From Pseudomonas sp. Irchel 3H7 (GTDB lineage: Bacteria > Pseudomonadota > Gammaproteobacteria > Pseudomonadales > Pseudomonadaceae): DNA of 64,000 bases. A model generated the notes under the pieces. That model worked only from the letters and a program-made list of their open reading frames with translations, was not told where the DNA came from and did not search any database. The translations under genes and the position numbers were made by a program. Below are positions 1 to 7,757 of this stretch, piece after piece; position 1 is the first letter of the stretch; each line of letters starts with the position of its first letter. The DNA lies in the NCBI RefSeq assembly GCF_900187605.1, contig NZ_FYEA01000004.1, positions 350,076 to 414,075 on the forward strand, written 5' to 3'.

Positions 1-1
1 G

Positions 2-1486
2 TTCCAGCCTGAACTCAACGCACCACGCACCCGTGACGTCGCCGACCTGATGGGCGCGCAAGTGCTCAATGCCGGTGACTACGAAACCCGGCGCATGACC
101 AAAATCATCATTTGCGCACGGACCATGCGCAACACAGTCGAGCTGCTCAAGCCCGGCGTGCTGGTGGTGACACCGGGTGATCGCGACGACATCATCCTCG
201 CCGTCAGCCTGGCGGCGATCAACGGCGTGCCGCTGGCCGGTCTGCTGCTGACCAGCGACACCTTGCCTGATCCACGCATCATGGACTTGTGCCAAGGCGC
301 GTTGCAGGCCGGTTTGCCGGTGTTGTCGGTGAGCACCGGCTCTTACGATACCGCCAACCTGCTCAACGGCCTGAACAAGGAAATCCCCATCGACGACCGC
401 GAGCGTGCGGAAATCATCACTGATTTTGTCGCCAGCCATCTCGACGCCAAGTGGCTGCACCAGCGTTGCGGCACGCCACGGGAAATGCGCCTGTCGCCCG
501 CCGTATTCCGCTATCAGTTGATTCAGCGCGCGCAGGCGGCGAACAAGCGCATAGTCCTGCCCGAAGGCAGCGAGCCGTTCACCGTGCAAGCGGCGGCGAT
601 CTGTCAGGAACGCGGGATTGCCCGTTGCGTGTTGCTGGCCAAACCTGCAGACGTCGAAGCGGTCGCTCGCGCCCAAGGCATCGTGCTGCCGCCGGGGCTG
701 GAGATTCTCGATCCGGATTTGATCCGCGAGCGCTACGTCGAGCCGATGGTCGCCCTGCGCAAAACCAAAAGCCTCAATGCACCAATGGCCGAGCAGCAGC
801 TGGAAGACACCGTGGTGATCGGCACCATGATGCTTGCACTGGATGAAGTCGACGGCCTGGTCTCGGGCGTGATCAACACCACCGCCAATACCATCCGCCC
901 GGCCCTGCAGTTGATCAAGACTGCCCCGGGCTGCACGCTGGTGTCGTCGGTGTTCTTCATGCTCTTCCCGGAGGAAGTGCTGGTTTACGGTGACTGCGTG
1001 ATGAATCCGCACCCGAGCGCCAGCGAACTGGCCGAGATCGCCCTGCAAAGCGCTGACTCGGCGGCGGCATTCGGCATCACTCCGCGTGTGGCGATGATCA
1101 GCTACTCCAGCGGCGAATCGGCCACCGGCGAAGAAGTCGAGAAAGTCCGCGAAGCCACCCTGCTCGCCCACGAACAACAGCATTCACTGCTGATCGACGG
1201 CCCGCTGCAATACGACGCTGCTGCCAACGCCGACGTGGCCCGGCAACTGGCGCCGAACAGTCAGGTGGCCGGCCGCGCCACGGTGTTTGTGTTCCCCGAT
1301 CTGAACACCGGCAACACCACGCACAAAGCCGTGCAACGCAGCGCCGATTGCGTCAGCCTCGGGCCGATGCTGCAAGGCCTGCGCAAACCAGTGAATGACT
1401 TGCCGCGCGGCGCGCAGGTCGATGACATCGTCTACACCATCGCCCTCACCGCGATTCAAGCCGCCAACCGACCTATGGATGTGTAA
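2..1486 (+). CDS. pta: Phosphate acetyltransferase, 3' part (partial)
   Basis: Converts acetyl-CoA and phosphate to acetyl phosphate and CoA in the acetate/overflow pathway (cytosolic). The reading frame is open to the left edge, so the start codon and N-terminal cobalamin/AAA-like domain lie outside the window; 494 residues are visible of the roughly 700 usual for the long Pseudomonas form. The visible part begins inside the middle DRTGG-type domain and continues into the C-terminal PTA_PTB catalytic domain, which starts near 'FRYQLIQRA' and 'RIVLPEGSEP' (about visible residues 165-195) and contains 'VSGVINTTANTIRPA' and 'MISYSSG'. The next gene starts immediately after its stop codon. The usual partner ackA is not visible and may lie upstream. 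Confidence 0.93.
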   Translation, partial: FQPELNAPRTRDVADLMGAQVLNAGDYETRRMTKIIICARTMRNTVELLKPGVLVVTPGDRDDIILAVSLAAINGVPLAGLLLTSDTLPDPRIMDLCQGALQAGLPVLSVSTGSYDTANLLNGLNKEIPIDDRERAEIITDFVASHLDAKWLHQRCGTPREMRLSPAVFRYQLIQRAQAANKRIVLPEGSEPFTVQAAAICQERGIARCVLLAKPADVEAVARAQGIVLPPGLEILDPDLIRERYVEPMVALRKTKSLNAPMAEQQLEDTVVIGTMMLALDEVDGLVSGVINTTANTIRPALQLIKTAPGCTLVSSVFFMLFPEEVLVYGDCVMNPHPSASELAEIALQSADSAAAFGITPRVAMISYSSGESATGEEVEKVREATLLAHEQQHSLLIDGPLQYDAAANADVARQLAPNSQVAGRATVFVFPDLNTGNTTHKAVQRSADCVSLGPMLQGLRKPVNDLPRGAQVDDIVYTIALTAIQAANRPMDV

Positions 1487-2389
1487 ATGCTGGATTTTCT
1501 ACCTGCACCGTTGCGCGGCGTGATTGCCTCGCTGCTGTTGGCACTTAATACGATTCTGCTGTGCTCGTTTCTGTTCTGCGTGGCGCTGATCAAAGTGTTG
1601 CCGTTCGATTTCGCCCGGCGAGCTTCGCTCTGGCTGATGAGCCATACCCATGAAGCGTGGATCAGCAACAACAAGGGCTGGATGAACCTGGTGCGCCGCA
1701 CGCGCTGGCACATCAGCGGTTTGCAAGGCCTCGACTATCAACACTCATATCTGATCACCAGCAACCACCAGAGCTGGGTCGATATTCTGGTGCTGCAATA
1801 CGTGCTCAACCGCCGTATTCAGCCGCTGAAATTCTTCCTCAAACAGGAACTGATCTGGGTACCGGTGATCGGTCTGGCCTGGTGGGCGCTGGGCTTTCCG
1901 TTCATGAAACGCTACTCCAAGACGTACCTGGCCAAGCACCCGGAGAAGAAAGGCAAAGACCTGGAAACCACCCGTAAGACTTGCGCGAAGTTTCGTAATA
2001 ACCCGGTGGGAATTTTCAACTTCGTCGAAGGTACGCGGTTCACTGAAGGCAAGCATGCGCAGCAGCAGTCGCCGTTCAAATACCTGCTCAAGCCCAAGGC
2101 TGGCGGAATTGCGTTTGTGCTGGATGCGATGGGTGAACAGCTGGAGTCGATCGTCAACGTGACGATCCACTACCCGGCCGGGCGTCCCGGGTTCTGGGAC
2201 CTGCTGTGCGGCAATGTGCGCGATGTAGTGGTGCACTTTGAGGAGCTGAAGATTCCGCAGCAGTTCATTGGCAAGAATTACGATCAGGACGGCGAATATC
2301 GATTGCAGTTTCAGGGCTGGATCAATCAGCTGTGGCTGGACAAGGATGCGCTGCTGGAACAGATGCACCGCGAATATCCAGCGAATTAA
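1487..2389 (+). CDS. PlsC-type acyltransferase (YihG-like)
   Basis: Probable membrane-bound 1-acyl-sn-glycerol-3-phosphate acyltransferase or a related lysophospholipid acyltransferase acting at the inner membrane. The 300-residue protein has an N-terminal hydrophobic segment (about residues 12-38), the HX4D catalytic motif NHQSWVD at 93-99 and the glycerophosphate-binding block FVEGTRF at 179-185. The lysine/arginine-rich stretch between the two blocks and the total length resemble E. coli YihG more than the 240-residue PlsC. The ATG follows the pta stop codon with no gap, which suggests translational coupling. A REP pair and a strong bidirectional terminator follow. The exact substrate cannot be read from the sequence. 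Confidence 0.88.
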   Translation: MLDFLPAPLRGVIASLLLALNTILLCSFLFCVALIKVLPFDFARRASLWLMSHTHEAWISNNKGWMNLVRRTRWHISGLQGLDYQHSYLITSNHQSWVDILVLQYVLNRRIQPLKFFLKQELIWVPVIGLAWWALGFPFMKRYSKTYLAKHPEKKGKDLETTRKTCAKFRNNPVGIFNFVEGTRFTEGKHAQQQSPFKYLLKPKAGGIAFVLDAMGEQLESIVNVTIHYPAGRPGFWDLLCGNVRDVVVHFEELKIPQQFIGKNYDQDGEYRLQFQGWINQLWLDKDALLEQMHREYPAN

Positions 2390-2390
2390 A

Positions 2391-2474
2391 GATCAAAAGA
2401 TCGCAGCCTTCGGCAGCTCCTACAGGGTGTACGCCGATCCAATGCAGGAGCTGCCGAAGGCTGCGATCTTTTGA
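2391..2474. repeat. Inverted REP pair (REPIN-like)
   Basis: Two oppositely oriented copies of the P. fluorescens-type REP core (AGATCGCAGCCTTCGGCAGCTCCTAC and its complement, shown here in part as GATCGCAGCCTTCGGCAG) flank about 25 bp. The pair begins directly after the acyltransferase stop codon. Such pairs can form a long hairpin in RNA or DNA. Confidence 0.85.
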
Positions 2475-2489
2475 CACTCTCAAAGCGAC

Positions 2490-2528
2490 AAAAAAGCCCG
2501 CCGATGATCACTCATCGGCGGGCTTTTT
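2490..2528. terminator. Bidirectional rho-independent terminator
   Basis: A perfect inverted repeat with 17-bp arms (A5 then GCCCGCCGATGA, four-base loop, and the complement ending in T5). It lies between the convergent acyltransferase (+) and cysNC (-) genes and has an A-tract on one side and a T-tract on the other, so it should work for both. Confidence 0.9.
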
Positions 2529-2568
2529 CTTGCAGCTTGAAGCTAGAAGCCAGTCGCTGCTTCAGTGC

Positions 2569-4467
2569 TTAGATCGCGCCACGCTTGCGCAGCAGATCCA
2601 GCACTTGCTTGACGCTCTCTTCCACACTCAGCGTCTGCGTGTCGATCACCAGATCGGCATTCAGCGGTACGTCGTACGGGAAGGATTCGCCCGGGATGTT
2701 GTCGCCAGCGGCGGCATACAGACCTTGCGGATCACGCTCGGCGCACACGGCCGGCGAGGCCTGTACGTAGACCGTCAGCAGACGATCCTTGCCGATCAGA
2801 TCCTTGGCTTGCTCACGCCCTTCAGCGCTTGGCGCGACGAACGAGGCCAAGGTCAGCAGACCCGCTTCGTTGAACTGACGCGCGACGTGCGCGGCACGAC
2901 GCCAATTCTCGGTGCGACCGGCGCGATCCTGTGGCAGGCCTTTGTTCAGGTCCTGACGCAGGTTCTGGCCATCCAGCACAAACACCGCACGGCCCATGTC
3001 GAACAGCTTGCGCTCGACCGCGTAAGCCAGCGTGCTCTTGCCCGCCCCCGACAGGCCGCTGAACAGCACAGTGGCCGGTTGCTGACCGAAGCGCTGAGCG
3101 CGTTCTTCAGTGGCAACATGCGCCAGTTTGCCGTGATGGGTGGCGGTACCGTGGGTCACTGGCTGCGCGACGATCATGCCGGCGCCAACGGTACCGTTGG
3201 TCAAACGGTCGATGATGATGAACGCGCCGGTGGTGCGGTTGCTTTCGTAACCGTCGAGGGCGATCGGCGCGTCGAGCGCGATCTTCACCTTGCCGATTTC
3301 GTTGAGCTGCAACGCGCTCGCCGGGCCTTCTTCGAGGGTGTTGACGTCGACCTTGTTGACGATGCTGGCGATCGAGCCCGGCACGTAACTGGTGGCGCGT
3401 TTGATGTCGTATTTCTTGCCAGGCAGCATCGGCTCTTCAGCCATCCACACCAGCATCGCTTCGAAGCTGTCGGTGACCGGCGGCACGTTGTCGGCATGCA
3501 CCAGCAGGTCGCCACGGGAGATGTCGATTTCGTCTTCCATGGTCAACGTTACCGCCTGACCTGGACCTGCGTGTTCCAGCTCACCTTCGAAGGTAACGAT
3601 GGATTTCACGCGGCTACTCTTGCCCGACGGCAGCACCACGACTTCGTCGCCCTTGTGCACGATGCCGCTGGCCAGGGTGCCGGCGAAACCACGGAAGTTC
3701 AGGTTCGGACGGTTGACGTACTGCACCGGGAAACGCAGATCGGTGAAGTTGCGGTCGCCCGCGACTTCCACGGTCTCGAGGATTTCCATCAGCGACTGGC
3801 CGGTGTACCACGGCGAGCGCTCGGACTTGTTCACCACGTTGTCGCCCTTGAGGGCAGACATCGGCACGAAGTGCATGCTGGTCGGCTTCATCTTCAAGCC
3901 TTCGGCGAACTTCAGGTAGTCAGCCTTGATCGACTCGAACACGCCTTCATCGAAGTCCTTCAAGTCCATCTTGTTGATGGCGACGACGATGTGTTTGATC
4001 CCCAGCAACGAAGCGATAAAGCTGTGGCGACGGGTCTGGGTCTGCACGCCGTAACGCGCGTCGACCAAAATGATCGCCAGGTCACAGGTGGAGGCACCGG
4101 TGGCCATGTTGCGGGTGTACTGCTCATGGCCGGGCGTGTCGGCGATGATGAATTTGCGTTTGGCGGTGGAGAAATAGCGGTAGGCGACATCGATGGTGAT
4201 GCCCTGCTCACGCTCGGCCTGCAGGCCGTCAACCAGCAACGCCAGGTCGATGTCATCACCGGTGGTGCCGACTTTCTTCGAATCGCGGGTAATCGCTTCG
4301 AGGTGATCTTCGTAGATCATCTTCGAGTCGTGCAGCAGGCGCCCGATCAGGGTGCTCTTGCCGTCATCGACGTTACCGCAGGTCAAAAAGCGCAGCAGTT
4401 CCTTACGTTCGTGCTGGCCCAGGTAGGCGAGGATGTCCTCGCTGATCAAATCAGATACGTGCGACAT
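2569..4467 (-). CDS. cysNC: Sulfate adenylyltransferase subunit 1 / APS kinase fusion
   Basis: Bifunctional enzyme of assimilatory sulfate activation. The CysN part is a GTPase that drives APS synthesis by CysD; the CysC part phosphorylates APS to PAPS. The 632-residue protein shows the CysN P-loop GNVDDGKST at 31-39, a DTPGH G3 motif near 110 and NKMD near 165, then translation-factor-like beta-barrel domains. A second P-loop, GLSGAGKST, near residue 468 opens the APS kinase domain, followed by the [11 protein letters not shown] and [17 protein letters not shown] regions. It lies 9 bp downstream of cysD on the same strand. A CysNC fusion is the normal arrangement in Pseudomonas. Confidence 0.96.
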   Translation of the reverse strand: MSHVSDLISEDILAYLGQHERKELLRFLTCGNVDDGKSTLIGRLLHDSKMIYEDHLEAITRDSKKVGTTGDDIDLALLVDGLQAEREQGITIDVAYRYFSTAKRKFIIADTPGHEQYTRNMATGASTCDLAIILVDARYGVQTQTRRHSFIASLLGIKHIVVAINKMDLKDFDEGVFESIKADYLKFAEGLKMKPTSMHFVPMSALKGDNVVNKSERSPWYTGQSLMEILETVEVAGDRNFTDLRFPVQYVNRPNLNFRGFAGTLASGIVHKGDEVVVLPSGKSSRVKSIVTFEGELEHAGPGQAVTLTMEDEIDISRGDLLVHADNVPPVTDSFEAMLVWMAEEPMLPGKKYDIKRATSYVPGSIASIVNKVDVNTLEEGPASALQLNEIGKVKIALDAPIALDGYESNRTTGAFIIIDRLTNGTVGAGMIVAQPVTHGTATHHGKLAHVATEERAQRFGQQPATVLFSGLSGAGKSTLAYAVERKLFDMGRAVFVLDGQNLRQDLNKGLPQDRAGRTENWRRAAHVARQFNEAGLLTLASFVAPSAEGREQAKDLIGKDRLLTVYVQASPAVCAERDPQGLYAAAGDNIPGESFPYDVPLNADLVIDTQTLSVEESVKQVLDLLRKRGAI

Positions 4468-4476
4468 GACAGCCCC

Positions 4477-5394
4477 TTAGAAATAGCCTTGACGTTTTTT
4501 ATCTTCCATCGAGCCGGCGCCATCGTGGTCGATGACTCGGCCCTGGCGCTCGGAAGTTCGCGTCAGGAGCATTTCTTGAATGATGTCCGTGAGGCTTTCG
4601 GCCTCGGACTCCACGGCGCCCGTCAACGGGTAGCAGCCAAGGGTGCGGAAACGCACTTTCTTTTTGACGATGCGCGCTTTGTCTTCATCGGACAGGTGCT
4701 CGAGGATGCGCTCGTCGTCGATCATGATCAGCGTGCCGTTCTTCTCGATCACTTCGCGTTCGGCGGCGAAGTACAACGGCACAATCGGGATGCCTTCGAG
4801 GTAGATGTACTGCCAGATGTCCAGTTCGGTCCAGTTCGACAGCGGGAATACGCGGATCGATTCGCCCTTGTTGACCTTGCCGTTGTAGACGTTCCACAGC
4901 TCGGGACGCTGATTTTTCGGGTCCCAGCGGTGCTTGCTGTCGCGGAACGAGTACACGCGCTCTTTGGCACGGGATTTCTCTTCATCGCGACGGGCGCCGC
5001 CGAAGGCTGCGTCGAAACCATGCTTGTCGAGTGCCTGTTTCAGGCCTTCGGTTTTCATGATGTCGGTGTGCTTGGCACTGCCGTGGGTGAACGGGTTGAT
5101 GTTCTGCGCCACGCCATCGGGGTTGATGTGGGTGATCAGGTCCAGGCCCAGTTCTTCGACCATCTTGTCGCGGAACTTGTACATCTCCTGGAATTTCCAG
5201 CGGGTGTCGACGTGCATCACCGGAAACGGCAGTTTGCCCGGAAAGAACGCCTTGCGTGCCAGGTGCAGCATCACGGCGGAGTCTTTACCGATGGAGTACA
5301 GCATCACCGGGTTATCGAACTCGGCGGCCACCTCGCGGATGATGTGGATGCTTTCCGCCTCCAGCTGTTTCAGATGCGTCAGTTTGTCGACCAT
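4477..5394 (-). CDS. cysD: Sulfate adenylyltransferase subunit 2
   Basis: Catalytic subunit of the heterodimeric ATP sulfurylase, forming APS from sulfate and ATP with CysN. The 305-residue length is typical. The PP-loop is visible as SIGKDSA at residues 34-40, the conserved [16 protein letters not shown] block lies near 125-142, and the C-terminal RQGRVIDHD region precedes a basic tail ending KKRQGYF. It is the first gene of the cysD-cysNC operon on the minus strand. An extended -10-like sequence (TGCTAGGAT on the minus strand, near 5450-5458) lies about 55 bp upstream of the start. CysB control is expected from the family but no site is proven here. Confidence 0.96.
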   Translation of the reverse strand: MVDKLTHLKQLEAESIHIIREVAAEFDNPVMLYSIGKDSAVMLHLARKAFFPGKLPFPVMHVDTRWKFQEMYKFRDKMVEELGLDLITHINPDGVAQNINPFTHGSAKHTDIMKTEGLKQALDKHGFDAAFGGARRDEEKSRAKERVYSFRDSKHRWDPKNQRPELWNVYNGKVNKGESIRVFPLSNWTELDIWQYIYLEGIPIVPLYFAAEREVIEKNGTLIMIDDERILEHLSDEDKARIVKKKVRFRTLGCYPLTGAVESEAESLTDIIQEMLLTRTSERQGRVIDHDGAGSMEDKKRQGYF

Positions 5395-5534
5395 GGCTAC
5401 TCACGAAAACTTTCTTATGAACGGCCAGCGGGCCGTGTTCGAGCGGGGAATCCTAGCACAGCGGCCTCTTCTAATCAGGACGCCAACTAGATCGAAAGGG
5501 TATATGAATATGCCTACCAGTTCGGCCGATGCCC

Positions 5535-5632
5535 CCCCTGTAGGAGTGAGCCTGCTCGCGATAGCTTTGTCACATTCGACATAACGGTGACTGACACTCC
5601 GCTATCGCGAGCAGGCTCACTCCTACAGGGGA
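5535..5632. repeat. Inverted REP pair (GGAGTGAGCCTGCTCGCG type)
   Basis: TAGGAGTGAGCCTGCTCGCG at 5541 and its complement ending at 5626 enclose about 45 bp between cysD upstream DNA and the NIF3 gene. This is a second REP family in the window, distinct from the GATCGCAGCC type. Confidence 0.85.
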
Positions 5633-5644
5633 TTTGCGGTGGAT

Positions 5645-6403
5645 TCAGATCGGATTCGGGCAGTCGATGAAGATGTGTTCGACGGCAAAGCGTTTTGCCA
5701 GGTAGTCGCCCAGCGCCTGTACGCCATAGCGCTCGGTGGCGTGGTGGCCGGCGGCAATGAAGCTGATGTCGTTCTCGCGGGCGCTGTGGAAGGTCTGTTC
5801 GGAAGCCTCACCGCTCAGATAGAGATCGACGCCTGCGGCGACGGCTTGATCGATATAGCCCTGACCGCCGCCGGTGCACCAGCCGACCCGGCGGATCATC
5901 GGATTACCTTCAATCAGCAATGGTTCGCGGCCCATGACTTCTTGCACCTTGCGGGCGAAATCGCGCGCGGTCATCGGTTCTTTCAAAGACCCGACCAGAC
6001 CAACGATTTTAAGATTATCCGGATCCAGCGGGCCTTCAACAGTGATGTCCAATTGCCGAGCAAGCTGCACGTTATTGCCGACATCAGGATGCAAATCCAG
6101 CGGCAAGTGGTAAGCGAGCAGACTGATGTCGTGCTTGAGCAAGGTCTTCAGTCGACGCTGCTTCATGCCAGTGATGCAAGGGTTCTCGCCCTTCCAGAAG
6201 TAACCGTGGTGCACCAGCACCAGATCGGCCCCGGCCTCGACGGCGGCATCCAGCAAGGCCTGACTGGCCGTGACGCCGCTGACGATGCGCATCACTTGCG
6301 GACGGCCCTCGACCTGCAATCCATTCGGGCAATAATCGGCAATTTTCGCACTGCCGAGGTAACGGTCGGCTTCTTCGACGAGGGTGCTGAGGGCAACGGC
6401 CAT
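5645..6403 (-). CDS. NIF3/DUF34-family dinuclear metal protein
   Basis: A 252-residue member of the Nif3-like (YbgI) family, which forms ring-shaped hexamers binding two metal ions; its cellular role is not settled (GTP cyclohydrolase I type 2 is a frequent automatic label). Metal-ligand histidines are visible in VHHGYFW (65-66), and the C-terminal AAGHHATERYG block near 215-225 supplies the rest. The start MAVALSTLVEEADRYL is preceded by GGAGT. It is divergent from algW, as is the homologue next to algW in P. aeruginosa. Confidence 0.9.
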   Translation of the reverse strand: MAVALSTLVEEADRYLGSAKIADYCPNGLQVEGRPQVMRIVSGVTASQALLDAAVEAGADLVLVHHGYFWKGENPCITGMKQRRLKTLLKHDISLLAYHLPLDLHPDVGNNVQLARQLDITVEGPLDPDNLKIVGLVGSLKEPMTARDFARKVQEVMGREPLLIEGNPMIRRVGWCTGGGQGYIDQAVAAGVDLYLSGEASEQTFHSARENDISFIAAGHHATERYGVQALGDYLAKRFAVEHIFIDCPNPI

Positions 6404-6446
6404 GAAAGACTCCTAAATATCCCGTTCAGAGGCGCGCGCGGCCTCG

Positions 6447-6452
6447 TATAAT
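6447..6452 (+). promoter_or_regulatory. Possible -10 element for algW
   Basis: TATAAT lies about 55 bp upstream of the algW ATG in the short divergent gap. A weak TTCAGA lies 16 bp upstream as a possible -35. The -10 match is perfect but the -35 is poor, so the assignment is tentative. Confidence 0.4.
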
Positions 6453-6506
6453 GCGCGACATTATGGGCGGTCTGACCCCGCCTGCAACTCTTCCAGGACG
6501 TGCTTA

Positions 6507-7664
6507 ATGCTCAAGGCGCTGCGTTTTATGGGCTGGCCACTGTTGGCCGGCGTGCTTATCGCTCTGTTGATTATTCAGCGTTACCCGCAGTGGGTCGGGC
6601 TGCCGAGCCTCGACGTCAACCTGCAACAGGCCCCGCAAACCACCAGCGTGCAGCAGGGGCCGGTGTCCTATGCCGATGCGGTAACTATCGCAGCGCCCTC
6701 GGTGGTCAATCTGTACACCACCAAAGTCATCAACAAACCGGCGCATCCGCTGTTTGAAGATCCGCAGTTCCGCCGCTTCTTTGGTGATAACTCGCCAAAG
6801 CAGAAACGCATGGAATCGAGCCTCGGCTCCGGCGTGATCATGAGCCCGGAAGGCTACATCCTCACCAACAACCACGTGACCAGCGGCGCCGATCAGATTG
6901 TGGTCGCCCTGAAGGACGGCCGTGAAACTCTCGCCCGCGTGATCGGCAGTGATCCGGAAACCGACCTCGCGGTGTTGAAGATCGACCTGAAAACCCTGCC
7001 GGCGATCACGGTCGGCCGTTCCGACAACATCCGCATCGGCGACGTCGCGCTGGCCATCGGTAACCCGTTTGGCGTCGGCCAGACCGTGACCATGGGCATC
7101 ATCAGCGCCACCGGGCGTAATCAGTTGGGCCTGAACAACTACGAAGACTTTATCCAGACCGACGCGGCGATCAACCCGGGCAACTCCGGCGGCGCACTGG
7201 TCGATGCCAACGGCAACCTCACCGGCATCAACACGGCGATTTTCTCCAAGTCCGGCGGCTCGCAAGGCATTGGCTTTGCGATCCCGGTGAAACTGGCGAT
7301 GGAAGTGATGAAGTCGATCATTGAGCACGGTCAGGTGATTCGTGGCTGGCTGGGGATTGAAGTGCAACCGCTGACGCAGGAACTGGCCGAGTCGTTCGGT
7401 TTGTCCGGGCGCCCGGGGATTGTCGTCGCGGGGATCTTCCGCGATGGCCCGGCGCAGAAGGCAGGCCTGCAGTTGGGTGACGTGATTCTGAGTATCGATG
7501 GCGAGCCGGCCGGCGATGGTCGCCGTTCGATGAACCAGGTCGCGCGGATCAAGCCGACCGACAAAGTGACGATTCAGGTGATGCGCAACGGCAAAGAGAT
7601 CAAGCTCACCGCTGAAATCGGCCTGCGTCCGCCACCGGCACCGGTGAAAGAAAAAGAAGAATAA
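6507..7664 (+). CDS. algW: DegS-like periplasmic serine protease AlgW
   Basis: Trypsin-like PDZ protease that starts regulated proteolysis of the anti-sigma factor MucA in the envelope stress/alginate pathway. The 385-residue protein has an N-terminal membrane anchor (about residues 7-24), a protease domain with the triad H123 (NNHV), D153 (ETDLAV) and S227 (GNSGG), and one PDZ domain at about 275-365, followed by a proline- and lysine-rich tail. A single PDZ and an uncleaved anchor point to AlgW/DegS rather than MucD/DegP. The ATG has GGACGTGCTTA upstream. Position between the NIF3 gene and the his genes matches P. aeruginosa. Confidence 0.95.
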   Translation: MLKALRFMGWPLLAGVLIALLIIQRYPQWVGLPSLDVNLQQAPQTTSVQQGPVSYADAVTIAAPSVVNLYTTKVINKPAHPLFEDPQFRRFFGDNSPKQKRMESSLGSGVIMSPEGYILTNNHVTSGADQIVVALKDGRETLARVIGSDPETDLAVLKIDLKTLPAITVGRSDNIRIGDVALAIGNPFGVGQTVTMGIISATGRNQLGLNNYEDFIQTDAAINPGNSGGALVDANGNLTGINTAIFSKSGGSQGIGFAIPVKLAMEVMKSIIEHGQVIRGWLGIEVQPLTQELAESFGLSGRPGIVVAGIFRDGPAQKAGLQLGDVILSIDGEPAGDGRRSMNQVARIKPTDKVTIQVMRNGKEIKLTAEIGLRPPPAPVKEKEE

Positions 7665-7708
7665 AACTTTGCTCGCGCGGAATGCGCGGATAAAAGACAT
7701 TCTCAACA

Positions 7709-7757
7709 GACATGTTATATTGTTTCAATTCTAAGAATTGGAACAACATAACATGTC
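7709..7757. promoter_or_regulatory. 49-bp palindrome over the TonB receptor start
   Basis: A nearly perfect inverted repeat: 22 of 24 base pairs are complementary around a centre at 7733. Each arm reads roughly GACATGTTATRTTGTTYC followed by AATTC. The arms contain TGTTATA, the half-site of known Zur boxes, and each arm matches the E. coli-type 23-bp Zur consensus at about 16-17 positions, but the second half of each site is poor. It is not a good Fur box. The right arm covers the most likely ATG (7753) of the TonB receptor, so the element could be a double operator, an RNA hairpin that hides the start codon, or both. Confidence 0.6.

Noticed and set aside
2332..5490. A very long open frame on the plus strand opposite cysNC and cysD
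   Set aside because: It is antisense to two well-recognised enzymes on the minus strand, crosses a strong terminator, and reflects high third-position GC rather than a gene.
5401..5534. A small plus-strand gene upstream of cysD
   Set aside because: The only frame is a tail of antisense sequence; no start with a ribosome site. The stretch is better seen as the cysD promoter region.
7709..7757. The palindrome as a terminator of algW
   Set aside because: The stem is AT-rich and has no T-tract after it, and it overlaps the next gene's start; a regulatory site fits better.
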